From assembly GCF_030704205.1 (NCBI RefSeq), contig NZ_CP131913.1:1240001-1304000 (forward strand): a stretch of DNA of 64,000 bases. Direction: 5' to 3'. Both the position numbers and the translations under genes were made by a program. Below are positions 36,659-45,885 of the stretch, one piece after another. This DNA is from Halomonas alkalicola (GTDB lineage: Bacteria > Pseudomonadota > Gammaproteobacteria > Pseudomonadales > Halomonadaceae). Below the pieces are notes generated by a model that ran no database searches, had not been told where the DNA came from, and saw only the letters and a list, made by a program, of their open reading frames with translations. The stretch's first letter is position 1. Each line of letters starts with the position of its first letter.

Positions 36659-38059
36659 ATGACCGTGACCCTCGACGACGTCCGACAGGCCGCCGCCCGC
36701 ATCCGGGGCAGCGTGGAGCGCCCCCCCTGCCTGCACTCGCACACCCTCTCCCAGCTCACCGGCTGCGAGCTCTACATCAAGTTCGAGAACCACCAGTTCA
36801 CCGCCGCCTTCAAGGAGCGCGGCGCCCTCAACCACCTGCTCTCGCTCAGCGCCGATGAGCGTGCCCGCGGGGTGATCGCGATGTCCGCCGGCAACCACGC
36901 CCAGGCGGTGGCCTACCACGCCTCCCGTCTGGGGATTCACGCCACCATCGTCATGCCGCGCCACACGCCCAACCTCAAGGTGCGCAATACCCGCAGCTTC
37001 GGCGCCGAGGTACACCTGGAGGGCAACGGGGTCGCCGAGGCCGGCGACTATGCCCGGCGCCTGGCCGAGGAGCGCGACCTGGTCTTCGTGCACCCCTACG
37101 ACGACGAACGGATCATCGCCGGGCAGGGGACCATCGCCCTGGAGATGCTCGACGAGGTGCCCGACCTGGAGTGCCTGGTGATCCCCATCGGCGGCGGCGG
37201 GCTGATCGGCGGCAACGCGGTGGCCGCCAAGGCGCTCAACCCCGCCATCGAGGTGATCGGCGTGCAGACGTCGCGCTTCCCGGCCATGAAGCAGGCGCTG
37301 GCCGGAGAGCCGATCCACTGCGGCCTGGCCACCCTGGCCGAGGGCATCGCCGTGAAGCAGCCGGGACGGCTGACCCTGCCCATCGTGCGCGAGCGGGTGC
37401 GCGACATCGTGCTGGTGGACGAGCCCGAGATCGAGCGCGCCATCCTGCTGCTGCTGGAGATCGAGAAGACGGTGGCCGAGGGCGCCGGCGCCGCGGGGCT
37501 CGCCGCAGTGCTGGCCGACCCCGAGCGCTACCGGGGGCGCAAGGTGGGGCTGATCCTGTGCGGCGGCAACATCGACATGCTGGCGCTCGCCTCGGTGATT
37601 CAGCGGGGCCTGGTGCGCACCGCCCGCATCGTGCGGGTGCGGGTGGCGATTCCCGATGTGCCGGGGGCACTGGCGGAGCTCACCCGGCTCTTGGCCGACC
37701 AGCGCGCCAACGTGATCCAGATCGCCCACCAGCGCACCTTCACCGACCTCTCGCTGCGCGCCACCGAGGTGGAGGCGACGCTCGAGACCCTGGGCAGCGA
37801 GCACACCCGGGAGGTGATCGAGGCGCTGCGCGCCGAGGGCTACGACCCGGTGCTGCCCGCCAACGAGGTGCATCCCGACGAGCGCCGCACGCCGCGCCAC
37901 ACCGGCTACCCCAGCCCCCGCCCCATGCCGTACTGCTTTCTGCGCGTAGCGTCCGTCGCACCGCAGGCGTACCCTTGGAGGGGTAGTGTCCCGTCAAGTG
38001 GTGTAACAGCGGGTGAGGCCACCGCGGCCTTCGCTGACTGTTACGCCGCCTCCTCGTGA
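36659..38059 (+). CDS. threonine ammonia-lyase (TdcB/IlvA type) with IS-altered C-terminus
   Basis: A PLP enzyme deaminating threonine (and serine) to 2-oxobutyrate. The PLP lysine is in FTAAFKERGAL near residue 48, the phosphate loop is GGGGLIGG near 180, and an ACT-like regulatory region begins near 330 (VRVAIPDVPGALAELTRLL). Normal family length is ~400 residues. Here the frame runs to 466 because the last ~26 residues are read from the inserted IS256-type element. Joining the flanks across the element would instead add VPISATITTE and stop. The start MTVTLDD follows the family norm, though its ribosome site is weak. Confidence 0.88.
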   Translation: MTVTLDDVRQAAARIRGSVERPPCLHSHTLSQLTGCELYIKFENHQFTAAFKERGALNHLLSLSADERARGVIAMSAGNHAQAVAYHASRLGIHATIVMPRHTPNLKVRNTRSFGAEVHLEGNGVAEAGDYARRLAEERDLVFVHPYDDERIIAGQGTIALEMLDEVPDLECLVIPIGGGGLIGGNAVAAKALNPAIEVIGVQTSRFPAMKQALAGEPIHCGLATLAEGIAVKQPGRLTLPIVRERVRDIVLVDEPEIERAILLLLEIEKTVAEGAGAAGLAAVLADPERYRGRKVGLILCGGNIDMLALASVIQRGLVRTARIVRVRVAIPDVPGALAELTRLLADQRANVIQIAHQRTFTDLSLRATEVEATLETLGSEHTREVIEALRAEGYDPVLPANEVHPDERRTPRHTGYPSPRPMPYCFLRVASVAPQAYPWRGSVPSSGVTAGEATAAFADCYAASS

Positions 38060-39368
38060 ATCAATTGTTCGGTGCCTGCCTCAGTCGCCTCCTTGAGCAC
38101 CGGGGCCAGGCTCTCCAGGCTCAGGTACCGGCGGCTGACTTGCCATTCATCGTTCTGCTCCAGCAGTACCGCTCCGACCAGGCGCGTCACCGACGCGTTG
38201 TTGGGGAAGATCCCGACGACGTTGCTGCGCCGTTTGATCTCCTTGTTCAGCCGCTCCAAGCAGTTCGTGGACGCCAACTTCGGCCAGTGATCTTTCGGGA
38301 AGGCCATGAACGCCAGCACGTCCTCCTCGGCGCTATCCATGCAGTCCGCCGCCTTGGCGAAGCGCTCACGCAGGCTGTCGGCCACCTGCCGCCACTGGCG
38401 CGTCGCTGCGGCTTGATCCGGCTGGGCAAAGGCCGTGCGCACCGCCGCCGAGATCGCTGGCTGGTGGGCCTTAGGGACCTGCGAGAGCACGTTGCGCATG
38501 AAGTGCACTCGACAGCGTTGCCAGCCCGCCCCAGTCAGTACCGTCGCGATCGCCTTTTTCAGCCCCTCGTGAGCGTCGGAGATGACCAGGCGAGTGCCCT
38601 TCAGCCCCCGGGCCACCAGCGAGCGTAGGAACGCCGTCCAGAAGCCCTCCGTCTCAGCCGGACCTGCGGAGAGGCCCAGCACCTCACGGTAACCGTCCTG
38701 ATTCACCGCCGTGGCCACCACCACCGCCTGGCTCGCTACCGGGCCGTGCTCTCGACTCTTGATATAGGTCGCGTCGAGCCATACGTAGGGCCAGTGCCCC
38801 TCCAGCGGCCGCTCCAGGAAGCTCTGGACGCGCTCATCGATCGAGGCGCACAGTCGGGAGACCTGCGACTTGGAGATCCCGGTCATCCCCATGGCCTGGA
38901 CCAGCTGTCGTCGACCTTACGAGTTGAGATGCCCTGCACGTAGGCCTCCTGCACCACCGCCGTGAGCGCTTGCTCGCTCATCCGCCGCGGCTCGAGGAAG
39001 CCGGGGAAGTAGCTGCCCTGGCGGAGCTTGGGGACCTTGAGATCCACTCGGCCCATACGCGTCTCCAACGGCCGCTCCCGGTAGCCATTGCGCCGGTTGA
39101 CCCGCTCCTCGGAGCGCTCGTGGCGATCGGCCCCGCACAGCTCGGCCACCTCGTGCTCCATCAGCTCCTGGAGCATGAAGGCCAGCGTCTCACGCAGGAA
39201 GTCCGGTGCCACCGCTCGCTTTTCAAGCAGCTCCGTCAGTGCCATGCTCTTGTTGGTCATCGTGGGGTTCCTTCGGTTGGTTGCGTGTTTGGCGACTTGC
39301 AACTTTATCGAAGGCCCATGGTGACCTCATCCTCCCGTCTGAATTACACCTCTTCCCGGGACGTTACC
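37982..39368. mobile_element. IS256-family insertion sequence
   Basis: About 1387 bp. The terminal inverted repeats match at 20 of 25 bases (GGTAGTGTCCCG... and GGTAACGTCCCG... read inward). It is flanked by the 8-bp direct repeat CTTGGAGG (37974-37981 and 39369-39376), the target duplication size of this family. It carries one frameshifted mutator-type transposase on the minus strand. It inserted near the 3' end of the threonine ammonia-lyase gene. Confidence 0.88.
38041..39260 (-). pseudogene. IS256-family (mutator type) transposase, frameshifted
   Basis: Starts at [12 protein letters not shown]. The N-terminal part (to GISTRKVDD) and the main catalytic part (from [15 protein letters not shown]) lie in different frames. 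Around 38905-38912 the sequence GACGACAGCTGG has two surplus bases compared with the expected [10 protein letters not shown]. The DDE catalytic region is otherwise whole: WLDATYIKSRE, the VISDAHEGLKKA block and a final Glu in TNCLERLNKEIKRR. IS256 elements do not normally use frameshifting, so this copy is probably inactive unless the shift is an error. Confidence 0.85.
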
Positions 39369-39415
39369 CTTGGAGGGTGCCGATCAGCGCAACGATTACC
39401 ACAGAGTGATCCCTA

Positions 39416-40252
39416 GGGAGCGTTAACAATTAGGCCAGCCATATGACGGCGGATACAAGGTTGAGTAGCGACTGGTAGTTTCTCGCCAGTCGCTCATAGC
39501 GTGTTGCCAGCCGCCTGAACTGCTTGATTTTCTGGAAGAACCTTTCTACCAGGTTGCGATCCTTGTAACAGTGCCAATCTATCTCGGGGCATTCCAAGCG
39601 ATTCTTTCTCGGCGGAATCACCGGCTCGGCGCCCACCGCTCGAATGATGTCCCTCAAAGCGGTGGAATCATACCCCTTGTCGCCAAGCACCGCCGCTGGA
39701 GAAAAGCCCGCCAGTAACGCTGGGGCGGCTCCGTACTCAGACGCTTGGCCCGGTGTGAGGATTAGCCGTACCGGGTTGCCGAGGGCATCGACCGCCGCGT
39801 GGATCTTGGTGCTCAATCCCCCACGCGATTTCCCCATGGCTTCGGTGCTCTGAGCCGTTTTTTTTTTGCCGCCCCATGCTGATGAACTTTGACGATACTG
39901 CCATCTATCATCATCAGCTGCTCCATGTCGGGATCATCGGCTAATGTGTCGATAACCTGCTGCCAGACCCCCTTCTTAGACCACCGGTTATAGCGCATGT
40001 AGACAGTGTGCCAGCGACCGAAGGCGTCGGGCAGATCACGCCAGGGAGCGCCTGTCCGGGCGATCCACAGGACGGCTTCCACGAACAAGCGATTGTCCTT
40101 GGCCGTCACCCCGCGATCTGAAGCTTTGCCGGGGAGCATGTGCTCGATGCGCTCCCATTGGTCATCACGTAGCATTAGCCGAGGCATAGATCACCGAAAA
40201 ATGCTGATATTCTAAATCAGCCCGATCTCCATCAGCAATTGTTAACGCACCC
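39416..40252. mobile_element. IS5-family element (IS427 type)
   Basis: 837 bp with inverted ends GGGAGCGTTAACAATT and GGGTGCGTTAACAATT, flanked by a 2-bp TA duplication. It encodes one transposase in two overlapping frames joined at an A10 run. It lies 39 bases right of the IS256-type duplication, between the threonine ammonia-lyase and icd genes. Its right end is only 19 bases before the icd start, so it may have displaced the native icd promoter. Confidence 0.88.
39430..40187 (-). CDS. IS5-family transposase made by -1 frameshifting
   Basis: The first frame (MPRLMLRDDQWERIEHMLP to HQHGAAKKK) carries the helix-turn-helix region and first catalytic Asp (MMIDGSIVKVH). The second frame (from GKSRGGLSTKIHAAVD) carries the second Asp in VLGDKGYDS and the Glu in RNLVERFFQKIKQ. 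The frames meet at ten A residues (39858-39867 on the plus strand as T10), and moving from one to the other needs a -1 slip. This is the standard programmed frameshift of IS427-type elements, so the gene is counted as functional. Confidence 0.85.
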
Positions 40253-40271
40253 TAGTGAACAAGGAAGAGTG

Positions 40272-42011
40272 ATGAGCAACAAGATCCGCGTCGACGCCCC
40301 TCTCGTCATCCTGCACGGCGACGAGATGGCCCAGGTGGCCTTCGAGAAGATCCTCGAGACCTTCGTGACGTCCCGGCTGGACATTCCGCTGGTGGAGATC
40401 GACCTCTCGGCGGAGAACCGTCTGGTCACCAACGGCCAGGTGATCGTCGACGCGGTCGAGGCGCTCAGGGAACACGGCGTGGGGATCAAGAACGCCGGCA
40501 TGACGGTCAACCGCACCCAGCTCGGCGAGCTGCTCGCCAAGCACCCCGAGATCGACGGCACCAAGCTCCACCCGCTGGCCACCAGATCGCCCAACGGCGC
40601 CATCCGCAAGGGCATCGGCGGCAACATCACCCGCGAGGACATCGAGTTTCGCAACCTCAAGTTCTCGCGCCCCGAATGGATCGGCCGCGACATCGAGGTC
40701 GACACCATGGAGACCGGCGGCATCAAGGACAGCTTCAACGAGCTCTCCCGGGCCACCGGCGTGGTCAAGCTGATGTTCGTGGGAGCCAGCGGCGACCCGG
40801 TCGAACTGCACCGCCGCGAGGTCAACAAGGGCGACCCCTGGCTGCTGGCCACCAACGATGTGGAAGACGTGAAGGCCTGGGCCCACCGCTTCTTCCAGCG
40901 CGCCATCGGCGAAAAACGCGACATCTACCTGGGCCTCAAGGATACCGTCATCGCCGGCTACGACGGCGTGATGCGGGCCGCCATCGAGGAGATCTTTGAT
41001 CGCGACTACCGCGAGCAGGTCGAAGCGCTGGGGCTCTCCTATCACTACGAACTGATCGACGCCCAAGCCGCCCGCCTGGTGGCCAATCCGCCGGAGCGCG
41101 CCCTGTGGGGGGTGCCGGACAACACCACCGGCCGCAAGCTCTACAAGCTGGTGGAGGAGCTCAAGCGCTTCGGCATTCCCGACCGCAAGGCCCAGGTCTC
41201 CATCTCGCGCATGAGCGCCGGCGGCGGCGACCAGTACGGCAGCTTCAACGCCCCCGCTTCGGAAGACGGCATCCTCAAGGTGATCGTCGACGGCGAGGAG
41301 AAGCACGCGCGCCGGGTCAGGAAGGGCGACGCCATCCTGCTGATGTCCAACGACCAGGCGGCGATCAAGGACTGGGTCCTGCAGGTCTTCCGCGACGCCT
41401 CGCGCAAGGGCAAGGAGGTCTACTTCGGCCTCAAGCGCGAGTACATGGAGTACGACGAGGTGTTCAGCACGGCGATCACCGACGTGCGTCGCGAGCTCGC
41501 CGAGACCGGCACCCCACCGCCGTCGTTCATGATCATGCGGCCCTCCAGCCAGCTCATCAAGATGATCACCGACCCGCCCCGCAACGCCCTCTACCCGGCG
41601 CAGAACCTGGACGGCGACATCTTCTCCGACATCTCCGCCGCCCTGGGCGGCAGCCTGGCCACCGCCAGCTCGATCATCGAGAGCAAGGACGGCACCATGC
41701 TGTTCGAGGCGCCCCACGGCACCGCCCACGACCTCTACCTGAAGTACCTGGAGACCGACGGCCGGGAGGCGCACTTCAACTCCTCCGCCCTGCTCTTCGC
41801 CGTGGCCAACGCCCTGGAGACCCTGGGCGAGCGCGACGAGAACAACGCCCTGATCGACTACGCCCATGCCCTCAAGGCGGCGCTGATCGACACCGTGGAT
41901 GCCGGCATCATCACCGGCGACCTCAAGGGCAAGACCCGCGACCCGGCCAGCGAGACCCTGGTCGACATGAACGGCTTCCTCGACGCCGTGGCCAGCCGGC
42001 TGACGGCGTAA
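40272..42011 (+). CDS. icd: isocitrate dehydrogenase-family enzyme, unusually long (579 aa)
   Basis: Belongs to the isocitrate/isopropylmalate dehydrogenase superfamily: N-terminal VDAPLVILHGDEMAQVAF, substrate region near residue 80-100 (KNAGMTV, PNGAIRKGIGG) and the C-terminal block DGDIFSDISAALGGSL with FEAPHGTAHDL and SALLFAVANAL. It resembles eukaryotic-type NADP enzymes (~410 aa) at both ends. It carries an extra internal region of roughly 150-170 residues in the middle and is not the ~740-residue monomeric type. Most likely it oxidises isocitrate to 2-oxoglutarate in the TCA cycle. GGAAGAG precedes the ATG. An IS5 element sits directly upstream. Confidence 0.75.
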   Translation: MSNKIRVDAPLVILHGDEMAQVAFEKILETFVTSRLDIPLVEIDLSAENRLVTNGQVIVDAVEALREHGVGIKNAGMTVNRTQLGELLAKHPEIDGTKLHPLATRSPNGAIRKGIGGNITREDIEFRNLKFSRPEWIGRDIEVDTMETGGIKDSFNELSRATGVVKLMFVGASGDPVELHRREVNKGDPWLLATNDVEDVKAWAHRFFQRAIGEKRDIYLGLKDTVIAGYDGVMRAAIEEIFDRDYREQVEALGLSYHYELIDAQAARLVANPPERALWGVPDNTTGRKLYKLVEELKRFGIPDRKAQVSISRMSAGGGDQYGSFNAPASEDGILKVIVDGEEKHARRVRKGDAILLMSNDQAAIKDWVLQVFRDASRKGKEVYFGLKREYMEYDEVFSTAITDVRRELAETGTPPPSFMIMRPSSQLIKMITDPPRNALYPAQNLDGDIFSDISAALGGSLATASSIIESKDGTMLFEAPHGTAHDLYLKYLETDGREAHFNSSALLFAVANALETLGERDENNALIDYAHALKAALIDTVDAGIITGDLKGKTRDPASETLVDMNGFLDAVASRLTA

Positions 42012-42019
42012 CCCGCCAA

Positions 42020-42046
42020 GCGGCCTCGCCTGCCAGGCGAGGCCGC
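42020..42046 (+). terminator. stem-loop after icd
   Basis: A 12-bp perfect stem GCGGCCTCGCCT with its complement and a 3-base loop begins 8 bases after the stop. The tail CTCCCCTTCG has few T residues, so termination efficiency is uncertain. Confidence 0.55.
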
Positions 42047-42188
42047 CTCCCCTTCGCTAAGACCGCATCCTCCGCCGCCTTCCCGCCACGCCCAACCAGC
42101 GATGTCCCCGTTCCCGCGCTCGGCCGCCCCCCCCCTGCGGGCAGGTTTGACCGCGCCCGCCACTCGCGACCTAATACGGAATCGCATC

Positions 42189-42228
42189 CGTAGTACTACG
42201 TATATCGATCCGTAGGGGAGGCCTCTAG
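42189..42228 (+). promoter_or_regulatory. palindromic activator box and promoter of the acyl-CoA ligase operon
   Basis: CGTAGTACTACGTATATCG includes the perfect 12-bp palindrome CGTAGTACTACG. The identical 19 bases precede the TRAP operon. In both, a CTAG-centred element lies exactly 25 bases after the palindrome, consistent with a shared promoter design. The LuxR-type regulator in this operon is the obvious candidate binder. Confidence 0.68.
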
Positions 42229-42286
42229 TCTTGGTGCATACGGCGAATGCCCGAATCACAACGACAAGACAGTGCGGAGAGATCCC

Positions 42287-43819
42287 TTGAACATTGCCCA
42301 CTACCTCGACCACAGCGCGCGGGTCGGGCCAACGCGTCCTGCGCTCTATCATGGCGCGGCGCTCCACGCCACCTACGCCCAGCTTCAAGCGCGGGTACAG
42401 GCCCTGGGGGGCCACTTCGTCAAGCTCGGGCTCACCCCGGGCGAGCGGGTGGCCATCTACATGAAGAATCGGCCCGCCTATCTGGATGCCCTGCTCGCGA
42501 CCTGGTACGCCGGGCTGGTGGTCGTGCCGATCAATGCCAAGCTGCACTGGCGCGAGGTCGACTATATCCTCGAGGACAGCGGCAGCCGGCTGCTGATCAG
42601 CGACCGCACCCCGGACGCCGAGCTTGCCAGCCCGGCAGTCCTGCTGAGGCTCGACGCGCCCGGCTTCGCGGCCGACGGCGAGCCCCTCGCCGAGCCGCTG
42701 CACCGGGCCTCCCGCGATCCCGCCTGGATCTTCTACACCAGCGGCACCACCGGGCGACCCAAGGGCGCCGCCCTCTCCCATGGCAACCTCGCCTGCATGG
42801 CCAACTGCTACCTGACCAACGTGGATCGCGTCGAGACCGACCACGTGCTGGCGCACTTCGCGCCGCTCTCCCACGGCTCCGGCATCTACCTGATTCCCTA
42901 CCTGATGCGAGGCTGCGCCAACCTGGTGCCCGCCAGCGCCGGCTTCGACGAGGCCGAGTTCGTCGACCTGGTCAACCAGCGCGCGGGGCTTGCCATGTTC
43001 CTGGCCCCCACCATGATCCGCCGGCTCGTCGATCACCTGGAGGCAGAGGCGACGCCGCTGGCGCTCGAGCACCTGCAGGCCATCGTCTATGGCGGCGGCC
43101 CCATGTACGAGCGCGACCTGCGCGACGCCCTGGCCACCTTCGGCCCCCGACTCGTGCAGATCTACGGCCAGGGCGAGAGCCCCATGACCATCTCGGTGAT
43201 GGACCGTGAGGCCCATGCGCCCTACGCCGAGACCGCCGAGACAACGGCTGATCGCCAGGCCCTGGTGCCGGTGGGTCGCCCCCACCCCCAGGTGGAAGTG
43301 GCCATCCAGGATCGCCAGGGCAACCCGCTGCCTGCAGGCGAAGAAGGCGAGATCTGCGTGCGTGGCGACAGCGTGATGCTGGGCTACTGGAACAACCCCG
43401 CGGCCACCCGCGAGGCGTTGCGCGACGGCTGGCTGCGCACCGGCGACATCGGCCGCATGGAGGTCGACGGCACTCTCTACCTGACCGATCGCGTCAAGGA
43501 CGTGATCATCAGCGGCGGCACCAACATCTACCCGCGCGAGGTGGAAGAGGTGCTGCTGCAGCACCCCGCCGTCCACGAGGCCTCGGTGGTCGGGACCCCC
43601 CACCCCGAGTGGGGCGAGGAGGTGGTGGCCTTCGTCTCGCTCCATCGTCCGCTCGACCCTGCCGAGCTGGACCGGCACTGCCTGGAGCGCATGGCCCGCT
43701 TCAAACGCCCCAAGCGCTATGAGGTCCTGGAGTCGCTGCCCAAGAACGCCTACGGCAAGATCGTCAAGACAGCATTGAGGCAGCGCCTCGCCCGCCCACA
43801 GCAGGAGAGCACTTCATGA
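42287..43819 (+). CDS. AMP-forming acyl-CoA ligase/synthetase
   Basis: A 510-residue enzyme of the ANL superfamily activating a carboxylic acid to its CoA thioester via acyl-AMP. Seen: the P-loop-like motif YTSGTTGRPKGA near residue 150, YGQGESPM near 300 (A5), GWLRTGDIG near 385 and the late lysine in NAYGKIVK near 490. The TTG at 42287 is preferred as start because GGAGA lies 6 bases before it; a GTG five codons upstream is possible. It overlaps the thiolase gene as ATGA. The acid substrate is unknown; operon context suggests a short or branched acid. Confidence 0.88.
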   Translation: MNIAHYLDHSARVGPTRPALYHGAALHATYAQLQARVQALGGHFVKLGLTPGERVAIYMKNRPAYLDALLATWYAGLVVVPINAKLHWREVDYILEDSGSRLLISDRTPDAELASPAVLLRLDAPGFAADGEPLAEPLHRASRDPAWIFYTSGTTGRPKGAALSHGNLACMANCYLTNVDRVETDHVLAHFAPLSHGSGIYLIPYLMRGCANLVPASAGFDEAEFVDLVNQRAGLAMFLAPTMIRRLVDHLEAEATPLALEHLQAIVYGGGPMYERDLRDALATFGPRLVQIYGQGESPMTISVMDREAHAPYAETAETTADRQALVPVGRPHPQVEVAIQDRQGNPLPAGEEGEICVRGDSVMLGYWNNPAATREALRDGWLRTGDIGRMEVDGTLYLTDRVKDVIISGGTNIYPREVEEVLLQHPAVHEASVVGTPHPEWGEEVVAFVSLHRPLDPAELDRHCLERMARFKRPKRYEVLESLPKNAYGKIVKTALRQRLARPQQESTS

Positions 43820-44982
43820 AGACCCGCATCATCGGCATGTCCCACAGCCCGTTTGGCAAGCTCGAGGCGAGCCTGGAAACCCTGATCAGCGAGGCGGCCA
43901 GTGCGGCCCTGGCCGACGCCGGCGTCGAGGCGCGCGACATCGATGCCATCTATGTCGGCCAGTTCAACAGCGGGATGTGTGCCCAGGAGTTCCCCGCCTC
44001 GCTGGCGCTGCAGGCCGACCCCGATCTGCGCTTCAAGCCCGCCACCCGCTGCGAGAACGCCTGTGCCAGCGGCTCGGCGGCGCTCTATCAGGGGATCAAC
44101 CTGATCGAGGGCGGCCTGGCCCGGCGGGTGCTGGTGATCGGCGCCGAGAAGATGACCGAGGCGAGCCCCGCCGCCATCGCCGAGGGGCTGCTCGGTGCCA
44201 GCTACCGGCCCGAGTCCCAGGGCGTCGAGGCCGGCTTCGCCGGGATCTTCGCCGAGGTCGCCCGGGCCTACTTCGAGCGCTTCGGCGACCACACCGAGGC
44301 CCTGGCGCGCATCGCCGCCAAGAACCACGCCAACGGCGTCCACAACCCCCTCGCCCAGCTGAGGAATGATCTCGGGGTCGAGTTCTGCCGCAAGGTCTCG
44401 GACAAGAACCCGGTGGTCGCCCCGCCGCTGAAGCGCACCGACTGCTCGCCGGTCTCCGACGGCGCCGCCGCCCTGGTGCTCGCCCACCCCGAGGCGGCCC
44501 CCGCCGGCCCTCGCCAGGTGCGCTTCCGCGCCAGGGCGCAGGTCACCGATTTCATGCCGCTGGCCCGCCGCGACCTCACCCGCCTGGAGGGCGCCGAGCG
44601 CGCCTGGCAGCAGCTGCTCGCCGAGGGCAACGTCGGCCTGGAGGCGCTGTCGCTGGCCGAGGTGCACGACTGCTTCACCATCGCCGAGCTGATGATCTAC
44701 GAGGCCATGGGACTCGCCCCCCACGGCCAGGGCGCCCGCGCCATCGAGGAGGGCTGGGTGATGCCCGACGGCAGGCTGCCGATCAACCCCTCCGGCGGAC
44801 TCAAGTCCAAGGGGCACCCGGTCGGGGCCACCGGCGTCTCCATGCACGTGCTGGCGGCCCGGCAGCTGCTCGGCGAGGCGACCGGCGTACAGATACCGGA
44901 TGCCCGCCTGGCCGCCGTCTTCAACATCGGCGGCATGGGCGTGGCCAACTACGCCAGCCTGCTGGAGCGCGTCACCGACTGA
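43816..44982 (+). CDS. thiolase-family acyl-CoA acyltransferase (SCP-x type)
   Basis: A 388-residue thiolase. The nucleophilic Cys is in CENACASGSAA near residue 88, and the second active-site region NPSGGLKSKGHPVGATG near 325 holds the His. HDCFTIAEL near 275 is typical of the SCP-x/non-specific lipid-transfer thiolase branch rather than of biosynthetic PhaA. It would cleave or condense a beta-ketoacyl-CoA. Translation is coupled to the ligase upstream. Confidence 0.87.
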   Translation: MKTRIIGMSHSPFGKLEASLETLISEAASAALADAGVEARDIDAIYVGQFNSGMCAQEFPASLALQADPDLRFKPATRCENACASGSAALYQGINLIEGGLARRVLVIGAEKMTEASPAAIAEGLLGASYRPESQGVEAGFAGIFAEVARAYFERFGDHTEALARIAAKNHANGVHNPLAQLRNDLGVEFCRKVSDKNPVVAPPLKRTDCSPVSDGAAALVLAHPEAAPAGPRQVRFRARAQVTDFMPLARRDLTRLEGAERAWQQLLAEGNVGLEALSLAEVHDCFTIAELMIYEAMGLAPHGQGARAIEEGWVMPDGRLPINPSGGLKSKGHPVGATGVSMHVLAARQLLGEATGVQIPDARLAAVFNIGGMGVANYASLLERVTD

Positions 44983-45059
44983 CGTTGCCGCCGGTGACGC
45001 GCCGGCGGCTTCGGCAACGCTTCCCGTCATCATTCCAATAACAAGCGAGGAAAGTCCCA

Positions 45060-45854
45060 ATGTCATACCTTCACGACAAGAACGTGCTGGTCACCGGCGC
45101 CCTGGGCGGCATTGGCTCCGCCATCTGCCTGGCCTACGCTCGCCAGGGGACCGGCATCATCATCCATGACCGGGTGGCGGCCGATGAGGAGACGGTCGCC
45201 GCCCTCAAGGCCCAGCTGCTCTCGGTCGGAGCCCGCGAGGTCTGCTACCAGCAGGCCGACCTGGGCAGCCGGCAGGAGATTCACGCCATGTTTGCCCGGC
45301 TCCGTGAGGAGCAGCGTGACGTCGATGTGCTGGTCAACAACGCCGCCATCCAGAAGACCTCCCCCATCGCCGACTTCCCCGATGATCTCTGGGAATCGAT
45401 CACCGCCATCAACCTGGTGGCCGTGTACCACTGCACCAAGCAGGCGCTCGTCGACATGCGCCGCAAGGGCTGGGGGCGCGTCATCAACCTGGCCTCGGTG
45501 CATGGCCTGGTGGCCTCGGTGGACAAGTCGGCCTACGTGGCCGCCAAGCACGGCGTGGTAGGTTTCACCCGGGAGGTGGCGCTGGAGACCGCCGGCCAGG
45601 GCATCACGGTGAACGCCATCTGTCCGGGTTGGACCGACACGCCCATCATCGCGCCGCAGATCGAGGCGCGACAGCAGCGGCTCGGCAGCAGCCGGCAGGA
45701 GGCGATCCGTCACCTGGTCTCGGAGAAGCAGCCGGACGGCGGCCTGATTCCCCCGGCCCACGTGGCGGAACTCGCGCTGTTCCTGGGCGGCGAGTCGGCC
45801 CGCCACATCACCGGCACCGCCATGCCCATCGACGGCGGCTGGACCTGCGTCTAG
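45060..45854 (+). CDS. SDR oxidoreductase, 3-hydroxybutyrate dehydrogenase-like
   Basis: A 264-residue short-chain dehydrogenase. The cofactor motif TGALGGIGS lies near residue 13, NNAAI near 96, the catalytic Tyr and Lys are in SAYVAAKHG near 158, and CPGWTDTPI near 190 is typical of 3-hydroxybutyrate dehydrogenases (BdhA). It probably interconverts 3-hydroxybutyrate, or a similar 3-hydroxyacid, and its keto form with NAD. It is third in the operon, 77 bases after the thiolase, with its own ribosome site (GAGGAAAG). Confidence 0.85.
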   Translation: MSYLHDKNVLVTGALGGIGSAICLAYARQGTGIIIHDRVAADEETVAALKAQLLSVGAREVCYQQADLGSRQEIHAMFARLREEQRDVDVLVNNAAIQKTSPIADFPDDLWESITAINLVAVYHCTKQALVDMRRKGWGRVINLASVHGLVASVDKSAYVAAKHGVVGFTREVALETAGQGITVNAICPGWTDTPIIAPQIEARQQRLGSSRQEAIRHLVSEKQPDGGLIPPAHVAELALFLGGESARHITGTAMPIDGGWTCV

Positions 45855-45885
45855 CGCATCACCGCCAGGGGAGGTACCACGCCCA

